From an uncultured Collinsella sp. (GTDB taxonomy: Bacteria > Actinomycetota > Coriobacteriia > Coriobacteriales > Coriobacteriaceae), in contig URZB01000070.1 in the NCBI GenBank assembly GCA_900552295.1, positions 1 to 7,566 on the forward strand: a stretch of 7,566 nt of DNA, given 5' to 3'. Made by a program: the position numbers and the translations under genes. This document shows positions 1 through 6,509 of this stretch, in pieces. The stretch's first letter is position 1; every line of letters starts with the position of its first letter. The notes under the pieces are model-generated. The model saw nothing but the letters and a program-made list of their open reading frames with translations, was not told where the DNA came from and did no database searches.

Positions 1-1466
1 GGATAGCTCTCGAGCGTGCGCTTGGGATCGAGGCCGACGAGCTCCAGGAGCTCCTCGGCGCTGCGGGTTCCGCCGCGCTTGGTGAGCTGCTTCATCTGGG
101 CAGAGATGAGCATGGAGGGATTAAGCGAGGACAGGGCGTCCTGATAGACCATAGCGATATCGGTACCGCGCAGGCCGAACCACTCCTTCTTGCTCATCTT
201 GAGCAGGTCGCGACCCTCCCAGAGAACCTCGCCGGAAAGATGCTCGTCATCGTCGGTCAGGCCCATGATGGCCAGCGTGGTGATGGACTTACCGCAACCG
301 GACTCGCCCACCAGGCCCATGGTCTGACCAGGACGAACGTCAAAGTTGACATGGTCGACGACGTTGATATCACCGTGATGCTCAAACTGGATGCAGAAAT
401 CACGGACCGAGAGAATCGGCTCAACGGACTCGTCGGGCACGTGGCGATCGTCACGCTTGAGCTCGACATCGCGCAGGGCGCCAAGGCGAGCGGAGAGGGA
501 CTGGGCCTGCTCCTTGTAGGCGCGAACGGGGTCGGAGACCAGCAGGTCGGCCTCGCGACGCTTGGAGGAATCGGTAGGATCCAGGGCAGCGGAGGGAGCA
601 GCGGCCATGGCGTCGGTAATGCCCTCGGAGAGGATGTTGAGCGCCAGGCAGGTGATCATGATGGCTAGGCCCGGGAACAGCGCCTGCCACCAACGGCCGG
701 CGAGCACGCCGCCGCGGGCGTCGGCGAGGATGTTGCCCCAGGTAGCGGTGGGCTCCTGGATACCAGCGCCGATGAAGGTCAGCGAGGCCTCGAAGATGAT
801 GGCGTCGGCGACCAGGGTAACGGTGAAGACCATGATCGGGGCGATGCAGTTACGCAGAACATGCTTAATCAAAATCCACGGAGCCTTGGCGCCGGAAACG
901 ATGACCGCGCGGACATAGTCCTCGCCGTACTCGGACACGATATTGGCGCGTACGATACGGGCAATCTGCGGAGTGTACATAAAGCCGATGGCGAAGATGA
1001 TCGACGGCACGGAGTTGCCCAGGATGGAGACGAAGACGGCCGCGAGGGCGATGCCCGGGATGGACATGATGATGTCCAAGATACGCATGATCGTCTCGGA
1101 GACGGCCTTGCGCGAAACCGCTGCAAGGGCGCCCACGACCGAGCCGCAGACCAGAGCCATGGCGGTGGCGCCAAAGCCGATAATCAGCGAGTAACGACCA
1201 CCGTAGAGCATACGCGACAGAATGTCGCGACCCTTATCGTCGGTACCGAAGATAAATCCGTTGCCGGGAGCCTGGCGAGCCGTAAAGATCTCGACCGGGC
1301 TATAGGGGGCAAGAAGGGGCGCCAGAATCGCAGTCAGGGCGACCAGCACCAGCACGACGGCGGCAATCTTAGAAGACAGCGTCATCTTCTTCCAGCCACC
1401 GAGCTTGAGCCCCTTGGAGGCAGCCTTCTCGAGCTGCTCGGTTTGCTTCTCTCGAATCTTTACCAT
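1..1466 (-). CDS. Fused DppC-type permease and DppD-type ATPase of a peptide/nickel ABC importer (3' end outside the window)
   Basis: One uninterrupted frame of 488 codons runs from an ATG at 1466 off the left edge. I translated it codon by codon and found no stop or frameshift. Residues 1-290 form a DppC/OppC permease: a first membrane segment near 28-48, the family motif FGTDDKGRDILSR near 65-80, the EAA loop starting EDYVRA near 182, and the closing WWQALFPGLAIM region ending near 285. A charged, Ala/Ser-rich linker of about 60 residues follows. From about residue 350 a DppD-type nucleotide-binding domain begins, with Walker A GESGCGKS at 387-394 and a Q-loop glutamine at 442 (VYQD). The sequence stops at SYP, just before the expected ABC signature, so the signature, Walker B and H-loop are not visible. 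The start lies 3 bp after the upstream permease stop, with a GGTG-like ribosome site. Energised uptake of a peptide or nickel-type substrate is inferred from family; the substrate cannot be read. Confidence 0.9.
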   Translation of the reverse strand, partial: MVKIREKQTEQLEKAASKGLKLGGWKKMTLSSKIAAVVLVLVALTAILAPLLAPYSPVEIFTARQAPGNGFIFGTDDKGRDILSRMLYGGRYSLIIGFGATAMALVCGSVVGALAAVSRKAVSETIMRILDIIMSIPGIALAAVFVSILGNSVPSIIFAIGFMYTPQIARIVRANIVSEYGEDYVRAVIVSGAKAPWILIKHVLRNCIAPIMVFTVTLVADAIIFEASLTFIGAGIQEPTATWGNILADARGGVLAGRWWQALFPGLAIMITCLALNILSEGITDAMAAAPSAALDPTDSSKRREADLLVSDPVRAYKEQAQSLSARLGALRDVELKRDDRHVPDESVEPILSVRDFCIQFEHHGDINVVDHVNFDVRPGQTMGLVGESGCGKSITTLAIMGLTDDDEHLSGEVLWEGRDLLKMSKKEWFGLRGTDIAMVYQDALSSLNPSMLISAQMKQLTKRGGTRSAEELLELVGLDPKRTLESY

Positions 1467-1469
1467 AAT

Positions 1470-2426
1470 CTACACCGTCCTGATGCGCGGGTTGATGAGC
1501 AGGTAGAGCATGTCAACCACGATGTTGATGATGATGAAGGCAAGAGCAACGACGATGACGACGCCCTGAACCAGGTTCGCCTCGTTGCCCTGAACGCCCT
1601 GCAGAATCGCGGTGCCCATGCCGGGGAGGTTGAAGATAACCTCGATGACGACGGCGCCGCCCATGAGGTAACCGATCTTAAGACCGAGGGTGGTGACCGG
1701 GGTGATCAGCGCATTGCGAAGAACGTTGATGCCGACGACGACCTTCTCGGGAACGCCGGCGCCGCGAGCCATACGGACATAATCCTTGTCGAGCTCCTCG
1801 ACCATGGCGGTACGCACGATACGAGTCATCTGGCCCGTCAGCGGAAATGCCAAGGCGATAGCGGGCATGATCATACGCCCCAGATAGCCAACCGGATTCG
1901 TGGTGAAGTGAGGCAGAGCGCCCGATGCCGGGAGCACCTTAAGGTAGGAAGAGAACAGCAGGATCAACAGAACGGCAAGCCAGAACGACGGGGTTGCCAA
2001 GCCGGCGATGGAAAAGACACGGATTACTTGGTCCGGCCATTTGTCGCGATACAGTGCCGCGATGACGCCGAGCAAAAACGAAACGACCGCACCGATGGCA
2101 AGACCGATGAAGGTCAGCTGCATCGTGACGGGCAGGGCCGTGGAGATGCGCTTGGCAACGGAGTTGCGAGCAGCACCATAGGTGCCCATGTCGCCATGGA
2201 TCAAATCGCCCATATAGCGCACGTAGCGCACGGGCCAGGGGTCGTCCAGACCATACTTCTCATGGTACTCGGCAACCGCCTCGGGCGAGGCACCGTCACC
2301 CAACGCCGTGTAGGCGGGGTCGGTCTTGGAGAACGACATAAGGAAGAACACCAGGACGGTGACGCCCAATGCCATGATCGGCAGCGCCACAAGACGCCTT
2401 CCAATCAAACGTAGCAAGTTGTTCAC
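1470..2426 (-). CDS. DppB/OppB-type permease of a peptide/nickel ABC importer
   Basis: This 318-residue integral membrane protein is the DppB-type half of the transport channel. It has an N-terminal membrane helix at about 12-32 followed by a large external loop, then about five further hydrophobic segments. The EAA loop that contacts the ATPase begins DYVRMARGAG at 215-224, and the family motif NLPGMG lies near 266-271. The size is typical of the family. I place the start at a GTG (2426-2424) because AGGGGAG sits 5 nt upstream and the protein then begins NNLLRLIGRRL, as family members do. An in-frame TTG at 2459 would add 11 residues but has no ribosome site. It follows the binding-protein gene by 157 bp and precedes the permease/ATPase fusion by 3 bp, so it is mid-operon. 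The pairing with the fused DppC-type domain is inferred from gene order. Confidence 0.93.
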   Translation of the reverse strand: MNNLLRLIGRRLVALPIMALGVTVLVFFLMSFSKTDPAYTALGDGASPEAVAEYHEKYGLDDPWPVRYVRYMGDLIHGDMGTYGAARNSVAKRISTALPVTMQLTFIGLAIGAVVSFLLGVIAALYRDKWPDQVIRVFSIAGLATPSFWLAVLLILLFSSYLKVLPASGALPHFTTNPVGYLGRMIMPAIALAFPLTGQMTRIVRTAMVEELDKDYVRMARGAGVPEKVVVGINVLRNALITPVTTLGLKIGYLMGGAVVIEVIFNLPGMGTAILQGVQGNEANLVQGVVIVVALAFIIINIVVDMLYLLINPRIRTV

Positions 2427-2431
2427 GTTCT

Positions 2432-2438
2432 CTCCCCT
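2432..2438 (-). promoter_or_regulatory. Ribosome binding site that fixes the GTG start of the DppB-type permease
   Basis: On the minus strand AGGGGAG lies 5 nt upstream of the GTG at 2426. The alternative upstream TTG at 2459 has no purine-rich site in front of it. This decides the start codon in favour of GTG. Confidence 0.7.
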
Positions 2439-2487
2439 TTCTTTTGTCGGTAGGACCAACTGGTATATGAGTACGGATACTCATTAC

Positions 2488-2521
2488 AAGACCCGAGCGA
2501 CATCGTTGCCGCCCGGGTCTT
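2488..2521 (-). terminator. Intercistronic hairpin between the binding-protein gene and the permease genes
   Basis: A perfect 8-bp inverted repeat, AAGACCCG (2488-2495) with CGGGTCTT (2514-2521), encloses a second stem GCGAC/GTTGC (2497-2501 with 2505-2509, one G-T pair) around a 3-nt loop. On the minus strand the run after the stem is only TTGTAATG, a poor U-tract; on the plus strand it is TTTGTTT, which is better. In the direction of the genes it is therefore more likely a leaky terminator or an mRNA-stabilising stem at the 3' end of the binding-protein message. Such elements are common after the solute-binding gene of ABC importer operons, where more binding protein than permease is needed. 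The function is inferred. Confidence 0.5.
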
Positions 2522-2583
2522 TGTTTCAACTATGAGGATACGGTCCCAACGACCGACATCCTGCATATAGACTCAAGCGAGTC

Positions 2584-4197
2584 TTACGCCTTGACGGTCG
2601 CAACGCCCCTGAAGGACATGCTCGTCGTGCCGATGCCCTTGAAACCATCGAGGGCCTCGCCATTGGGCGCAGTGGACGGATCGTCCCAAGAAGCGGAGAC
2701 GGTCTTGACGTGGACAACGGGGTACAGAACGGCGTTGTCGGCAATGATGTCGAAACACTCGTTCCACTTCTTCTGCTGCTCGTCGCCCTCGGCGGCAAGA
2801 GCCTCGTCCATGAGACCGTGGAGCTTCTGCCACTCAGCGGACTCCTTCCACGGGCAACGGGTCTGCATCCAGACGTTGTCGCCGTACCACCAGTTGAGCA
2901 GCAGGTCGGGGTCGGCGCCGAAGCAGGAAGGATCGCCAGGGGCAAGGAGGATATCGTAGGCCTCGCCGCCGTCGATGGCAGCGTAAGTGGCCGGCGAGGT
3001 ATCGGTCTGGATGGTCACATCGAAGCCGAGAGCGTCGAGGTCGTTCTTGACCTGGGCGGCCATGCCCTTAATCTGCTCGTTGTCGGTGGTGCGCAGGGTG
3101 ATGGCACCCGGGGTGATGCCAGACTCCTCGATGAGCTTCTTAGCCTTCTTGGCGTCGGTCTTGTACACCGTGGAAGCCTCATGATAGTTGGTGAAGCTCT
3201 TGGGCAGGTAGCAGCTGGCAGCGGTGGCAAGGCCGGCGAAGGTGTTGCTGACCATCTTCTCGGTGTCGAGCGCATACATGACAGCCTGACGGACCTTGAC
3301 GTTGTTCCAAGGCTCCTTGGCTACGTTGAACATGATGAAGCGGGTGCCGAAACCCTGAACGTTATCGATCTTGCAGCCGGCGCTCTCGAGCTGGTCGACG
3401 GCGTCGGCGGTAACGAGCTCCATAACGAGCGTGGAGCCCTCCTGCTGAGCGGTAACGCGAGCAGTGGGGTCGGTCAGGATGCTGTACTGGATCTTCTTAT
3501 CCTCGGCAGCATACTCACCGTTGTACTCGGGGTTGGGAACCAGGGTGATCTCGGTATCGGAGATAGAGTCGTACATCCAGGGGCCGGAGCCGATCGGCTG
3601 CTTGGCGCGATCCTCCTCGGTCTGGGTGGCCGGGGTAACGCGGACGATGGCCAGACGATCCTTGAGCAGGGAGAAGTTGGGGACCTTGGTCTTGACCGTC
3701 ACGGTGCTGGCGTCCTTGGCCTCGATGGACTCGAAGGGCTGGAAGAACGGAGCATAGGTAGCGGAAGCGGCGCAAGCGGTGTAGGAGGCAACGACATCGT
3801 CAGCGGTGACCTCGGTGCCATCGGAGAACTTGGCGCCCTTGCGGATGGTGACCTCGAAAGTGGTGTCGTCCACAGACTTGGGATCGTCGGTGGCGAGCTC
3901 GTTGAAGGTGCTGTAGTCGTGGTAATCGATGCCGTAGAGGCCCTCGACGACGTGCCAGTTAGCACCCAGGCCCACAGCGGAGCCGGTGCTGGCGGGATCG
4001 AAGCTGGACGGAGCGTAAGCGGAACCAGCGGTGATCACGCCGCCGCCACGGTTGGCGGAATCGGTGGAGCCGGAAGCGGAACCCTCGTCGCTAGAGCTGC
4101 CACCGCAGCCAGTGAGACCAAGGCCGGCGACAGCAGCGACGCTGCCGGTGAGGCCGAGGAACGAACGCCTGGACATACCCTTGTTGATGATGGCCAT
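2584..4197 (-). CDS. Tat-exported lipoprotein, extracellular solute-binding protein family 5 (Dpp/Opp/nickel type)
   Basis: This 537-residue protein would capture the substrate outside the membrane and pass it to the permease pair encoded downstream. Residues 8-31 read as a Tat lipoprotein signal: SRRSFLG holds the twin arginines at 10-11, a hydrophobic stretch follows, and the lipobox LTGC places the lipid-bearing cysteine at 31. A Ser/Gly-rich tether extends to about 50. Family 5 features in the body include KGAKFSDGTEVTADDVVASY near 120-139, PIGSGPW near 201-207 and KVRQAVMYALD near 301-311. The length suits the family. I chose the ATG at 4197 because AGGAG lies 5 nt upstream; a TTG at 4212 is also in frame but unsupported. 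The gene leads the transporter operon. Family 5 covers peptides, nickel chelates, haem and some sugars, so the ligand is unknown. Similarity to DppA/OppA is at family level only. Confidence 0.93.
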   Translation of the reverse strand: MAIINKGMSRRSFLGLTGSVAAVAGLGLTGCGGSSSDEGSASGSTDSANRGGGVITAGSAYAPSSFDPASTGSAVGLGANWHVVEGLYGIDYHDYSTFNELATDDPKSVDDTTFEVTIRKGAKFSDGTEVTADDVVASYTACAASATYAPFFQPFESIEAKDASTVTVKTKVPNFSLLKDRLAIVRVTPATQTEEDRAKQPIGSGPWMYDSISDTEITLVPNPEYNGEYAAEDKKIQYSILTDPTARVTAQQEGSTLVMELVTADAVDQLESAGCKIDNVQGFGTRFIMFNVAKEPWNNVKVRQAVMYALDTEKMVSNTFAGLATAASCYLPKSFTNYHEASTVYKTDAKKAKKLIEESGITPGAITLRTTDNEQIKGMAAQVKNDLDALGFDVTIQTDTSPATYAAIDGGEAYDILLAPGDPSCFGADPDLLLNWWYGDNVWMQTRCPWKESAEWQKLHGLMDEALAAEGDEQQKKWNECFDIIADNAVLYPVVHVKTVSASWDDPSTAPNGEALDGFKGIGTTSMSFRGVATVKA

Positions 4198-4200
4198 GTC

Positions 4201-4219
4201 TTCTCCTATCAATAGAGAA
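4201..4219 (-). promoter_or_regulatory. Shine-Dalgarno-sequestering hairpin ahead of the binding-protein gene
   Basis: On the minus strand TTCTCTA (4219-4213) pairs with TAGGAGAA (4208-4201) around a TTGA loop, leaving one bulged G. This gives seven base pairs. The paired 3' arm contains the AGGAG ribosome site, and the ATG at 4197 starts 3 nt after the stem. The stem could damp translation or respond to temperature or a bound factor. The pairing is seen in the sequence; any regulatory role is inference, and the stem is rich in A-U pairs and modest in strength. Confidence 0.45.
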
Positions 4220-4266
4220 TCTTACTCGGGAGCACCTAGACTTGCCCCCGCGCAACTTGTGGACGA

Positions 4267-4294
4267 TATATACCTTACCTACCGACGAACCCAA
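4267..4294 (-). promoter_or_regulatory. Candidate promoter near the binding-protein gene (weak)
   Basis: On the minus strand TTGGGT (4294-4289) and TATATA (4272-4267) are 16 bp apart, matching three and four of six sigma-70 consensus bases. It would give a leader of roughly 60 nt. It competes with the candidate at 4344-4372 and neither is compelling. Confidence 0.25.
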
Positions 4295-4334
4295 CTGAGG
4301 TGCCGCGCTCGGCGACCGATACATACATACGCTT

Positions 4335-4355
4335 GAACGGTATTTACTACCGTTC
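4335..4355. promoter_or_regulatory. Operator-like palindrome GAACGGTA-N5-TACCGTTC
   Basis: Two perfect 8-bp half-sites are separated by 5 bp, giving 21 bp, about two helical turns, as expected for a dimeric helix-turn-helix repressor or activator. The site overlaps the -10 of the promoter candidate at 4344-4372, about 140 bp upstream of the binding-protein start. Repression of the transporter operon by a substrate-responsive regulator would fit but is inferred; no regulator gene is visible in the window. It could instead be an RNA stem-loop. Confidence 0.5.
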
Positions 4356-4372
4356 ACCGAATTCATTGACAA
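4344..4372 (-). promoter_or_regulatory. Candidate promoter of the transporter operon, overlapping the palindrome
   Basis: On the minus strand TTGTCA (4372-4367) matches five of six -35 bases. A 17-bp spacer leads to TAGTAA (4349-4344), which matches only three of six -10 bases. It would give a leader of about 140 nt. The position, with the -10 inside the palindrome, is the main support. The same A+T-rich spot also reads as TTGACA-N17-TATGTA on the plus strand (4366-4394), with no gene to serve in that direction. Confidence 0.3.
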
Positions 4373-4421
4373 ATGATTCGCCAGACAGTATGTATCGACG
4401 AGGTGAGATATCAGTCTTCGT

Positions 4422-4444
4422 CAACCCGCAGGATAGCAGGGTTG
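4422..4444. repeat. Small stem-loop CAACCC/GGGTTG
   Basis: CAACCC (4422-4427) and GGGTTG (4439-4444) are perfect inverted repeats around an 11-nt loop, extendable by GC/GC with one bulged A. No U-run follows on either strand, so it is not a standard terminator. It could help define the uvrC 3' end or be a binding site. Confidence 0.35.
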
Positions 4445-4493
4445 TTCACCATGACTAGTCAAACGTTTTAGCGTTAATAAAACCCGAAACCAG

Positions 4494-4538
4494 CATGCAA
4501 TCATGGCGAAATAAATGGTTGAAAATCACGCAATCATG
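4494..4538. repeat. 12-bp direct repeat, 33 bp apart, downstream of uvrC
   Basis: CATGCAATCATG (4494-4505) and CACGCAATCATG (4527-4538) differ at one base. Their starts are 33 bp apart, about three helical turns. They lie within 70 bp of the uvrC stop in A+T-rich sequence. The role is unknown; it may be chance or a pair of protein-binding sites. Confidence 0.4.
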
Positions 4539-4562
4539 TATATCAGTAGTTTAGGCTCGTGT

Positions 4563-6503
4563 TTAGCTATCGGAATGGCCAGCCGCCGCCTCGGCGCGCT
4601 CGGCATTCCACGCAACGAGCGCCTCGTGGACCGCCTTGGCAACATCGGCAGGTATGCCGCGAACTTCCGCGATCTCTTGCTCGCTCGCCGCGCGCAAACG
4701 CTTCATCGAACCAAAATGGCGCATAAGGGCACGTTTTCTGGTGGGTCCCACGCCTGGAACGTCATCGAGTACCGAAACTGTCATGGCTTTATCGCGCAAC
4801 TCACGATGGAATGTGATTGCAAAACGGTGCGATTCATCGCGCACCTGTTTAATTAGATAGAGCGAAGCAGACCCGGTCGGCAGCACGACGGGAGTCTCGT
4901 CCCAAGGCACAAATACTTCCTCATCGGCCTTTGCCAAGCCACAAACTGGTATATCGAGCCCAAGAGCCTCAAGTTGCTTGATCGCAGCGGTCAATTGCGG
5001 CTTACCGCCATCGACAACGAGCAAATCGGGGCGCGAGCCAAAACGCTCGTCGGCCATGCGCTCGGGAGCATAGCGTCGTCCCAAAACCTCGGACATCGAC
5101 ACGAAGTCGTTTGCCTCGTCCAATTCGGCCTGAATTTTAAAACGACGGTACTGGCTCTTGTCGGCGCGTCCGTTGGTAAACACCACCATCGAGGCGACGG
5201 TAAAGGTTCCATGCAGCGTCGAGATATCGAAGCACTCGATACGCATCGGCGGCGCCGGCAGCGCCAGCGCGCTTTCGAGCTCCAGGAGCGCTTGATTGGT
5301 GCGGTCGTCAGCGTACCCCGTTCGCATCATGTAGCGCATGAGGGCATGGCGCGCATTTTTGGATGCCATATCGAGCAAACGGTGCTTTTCGCCACGCTGC
5401 GGCCTATGGAGATGGCAGGAACGCTCGCGCTTGCCTGCAAGCCACTCCCCCAGCGCCTCCGCATCCTCAAGCTCGACAGAGAGGTTTATCTCAGCTGGAA
5501 TATCAGCCGTCTCGTCGTAATAGCGCTTAAGAAAGCCCGATTGAAGCTCCTCTTCGTCGACATCCAAACCCTTATCGAGAATAAACTCGCAGGTTCGAAC
5601 CGTTCGACCCTCACGCACGACAAAGACGCAAGCGGCGGAGATGGTCTCCTCGCGATAGAAACCGATGACATCGATATCGACACTGGAGGGAAAAACGACT
5701 TGCTGACGGTCGTCCAGACCCCTGATGACCTCCAAACGACGTTTGACGCGTGCCGCGCGCTCAAAGTCGAGCGCCTCGGCGGCATCCGTCATCTCGGAGG
5801 TCAGCTCATCGACGACATCCTTGCGATGGCCCGACAAAAAACGTTCGACACGTTTGACGTTCTTGGCATAGTCCGTAGGAGAAATCGCGCCGACACACGC
5901 ACCCGGGCCGCGCCCGACATGGTAGTCAAAGCAGGGACGCCCGTTTTGCGCGCAAATCATATTGACGATGTCTTCCTCGCCCCTGTGGGACTCGACGATA
6001 CGACGACAACGACGCCACTCCGCACAGGATGCGGAGCAGATGGGGATAACCTTGCGCAGCGTATCTATCGTCTCACGTGCCGCACGGCTATCGGTATAGG
6101 GACCAAAATAACGCGTTCCCGGCTTATGACGCTCGCGCGTATATTTGATAGCGGGATACAGGTCGCCCTTTGTAATGGCGATAAAGGGGTAGCTCTTGTC
6201 ATCCTTGAGGTCGACGTTAAAGTACGGATGGTACTGACCAATCAAATTGCGCTCGAGCACCAACGCCTCGTGCTCGGTCTCCACCACGATATAGTCAAAG
6301 CTCGCCACCAGCTGCATCATCAGCGGGATCTTTTGACGCTCATCCTGCAGTGTCACGTACTGGCGCATACGGGAACGCAAGTTTTTTGCCTTGCCCACGT
6401 AGATGACATCGCCCTTGGCATCCTTCCAAAGGTAGCATCCGGGCTGTGTGGGAACGCGCGAAACCTGCTCGGCAAGCGTTGGAATGTTGTCGTGACCGGC
6501 CAC
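4563..6503 (-). CDS. uvrC: UvrABC system protein C, excinuclease subunit
   Basis: UvrC makes both incisions around bulky DNA lesions after UvrB is loaded. Numbered from the GTG at 6503 (646 residues, normal length), the N-terminal GIY-YIG nuclease shows GCY at 22-24, YVG at 35-37 and the LERNLI helix with Glu84. A UvrB-interacting UVR domain lies near 229-264. The C-terminal RNase H-like nuclease keeps its acidic and histidine residues: Asp426 (ECFDIS), Asp466 (ANDF), Asp498 (LLVVDGG) and His566 (ITFHRE). Two helix-hairpin-helix motifs follow, at about 578-599 and 612-629. The GTG at 6509 directly after the murJ stop is also in frame, but AGGTG lies well placed only for 6503. The cysteine region at 156-203 is unusual: an insertion of about 23 residues precedes RPC, and the expected third cysteine is Gly199. 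Confidence 0.97.
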   Translation of the reverse strand: MAGHDNIPTLAEQVSRVPTQPGCYLWKDAKGDVIYVGKAKNLRSRMRQYVTLQDERQKIPLMMQLVASFDYIVVETEHEALVLERNLIGQYHPYFNVDLKDDKSYPFIAITKGDLYPAIKYTRERHKPGTRYFGPYTDSRAARETIDTLRKVIPICSASCAEWRRCRRIVESHRGEEDIVNMICAQNGRPCFDYHVGRGPGACVGAISPTDYAKNVKRVERFLSGHRKDVVDELTSEMTDAAEALDFERAARVKRRLEVIRGLDDRQQVVFPSSVDIDVIGFYREETISAACVFVVREGRTVRTCEFILDKGLDVDEEELQSGFLKRYYDETADIPAEINLSVELEDAEALGEWLAGKRERSCHLHRPQRGEKHRLLDMASKNARHALMRYMMRTGYADDRTNQALLELESALALPAPPMRIECFDISTLHGTFTVASMVVFTNGRADKSQYRRFKIQAELDEANDFVSMSEVLGRRYAPERMADERFGSRPDLLVVDGGKPQLTAAIKQLEALGLDIPVCGLAKADEEVFVPWDETPVVLPTGSASLYLIKQVRDESHRFAITFHRELRDKAMTVSVLDDVPGVGPTRKRALMRHFGSMKRLRAASEQEIAEVRGIPADVAKAVHEALVAWNAERAEAAAGHSDS

Positions 6504-6509
6504 ACGCAC

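Larger units (their letters stand above)
4317..4397. repeat. 10-bp perfect inverted repeat with arms 61 bp apart
   Basis: CGATACATAC (4317-4326) is the exact reverse complement of GTATGTATCG (4388-4397). The arms enclose the 21-bp palindrome at 4335-4355 and the TTGACA-like sequence. They could act as paired binding sites or as the base stem of a larger folded leader. The left arm continues into a short ATAC tandem. Confidence 0.55.
4198..4562. other. 365-bp intergenic leader region between uvrC and the transporter operon
   Basis: No convincing coding sequence is present; the short frames here start without ribosome sites or overlap the neighbours out of frame. The region is more A+T-rich than the flanking genes. 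It holds the control elements listed separately, plus a possible RNA stem just upstream of the binding-protein start (minus strand GGGGGC/GCTCCC, 4228-4233 with 4244-4249, one G-U pair) and a perfect 10-bp palindrome, TGACTAGTCA, at 4452-4461. I see no strong rho-independent terminator for uvrC: the stem GTTTTA/TAAAAC in the A+T-rich part near 4460-4485 is weak. No tRNA or known riboswitch was recognised. Confidence 0.75.

Noticed and set aside
861..2414. Plus-strand open frame of 517 codons across both permease genes
   Set aside because: The translation is rich in Asp, His and Arg with no domain and no ribosome site, and it spans the junction of two real genes on the other strand.
2710..4215. 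Plus-strand open frame of 501 codons opposite the binding-protein gene
   Set aside because: Low-complexity Gly/Val/Leu-rich translation without motifs, fully antisense to a well-supported gene.
4295..4312. Plus-strand CTGAGGTGCCGCGCTC resembling a T-box core
   Set aside because: The central bases of the T-box consensus are missing, no specifier stem is visible, and no plus-strand gene lies downstream to be regulated.
4091..4372. Minus-strand 93-codon frame starting in the leader (leader peptide idea)
   Set aside because: No ribosome site at its ATG, and it runs out of frame through the start of the binding-protein gene with an Arg-rich tail typical of a shadow frame.
4366..4394. Plus-strand TTGACA-N17-TATGTA promoter
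   Set aside because: The -35 is perfect but the -10 matches only three of six bases, and the only target would be antisense to the uvrC 3' end. Kept as a remark only.
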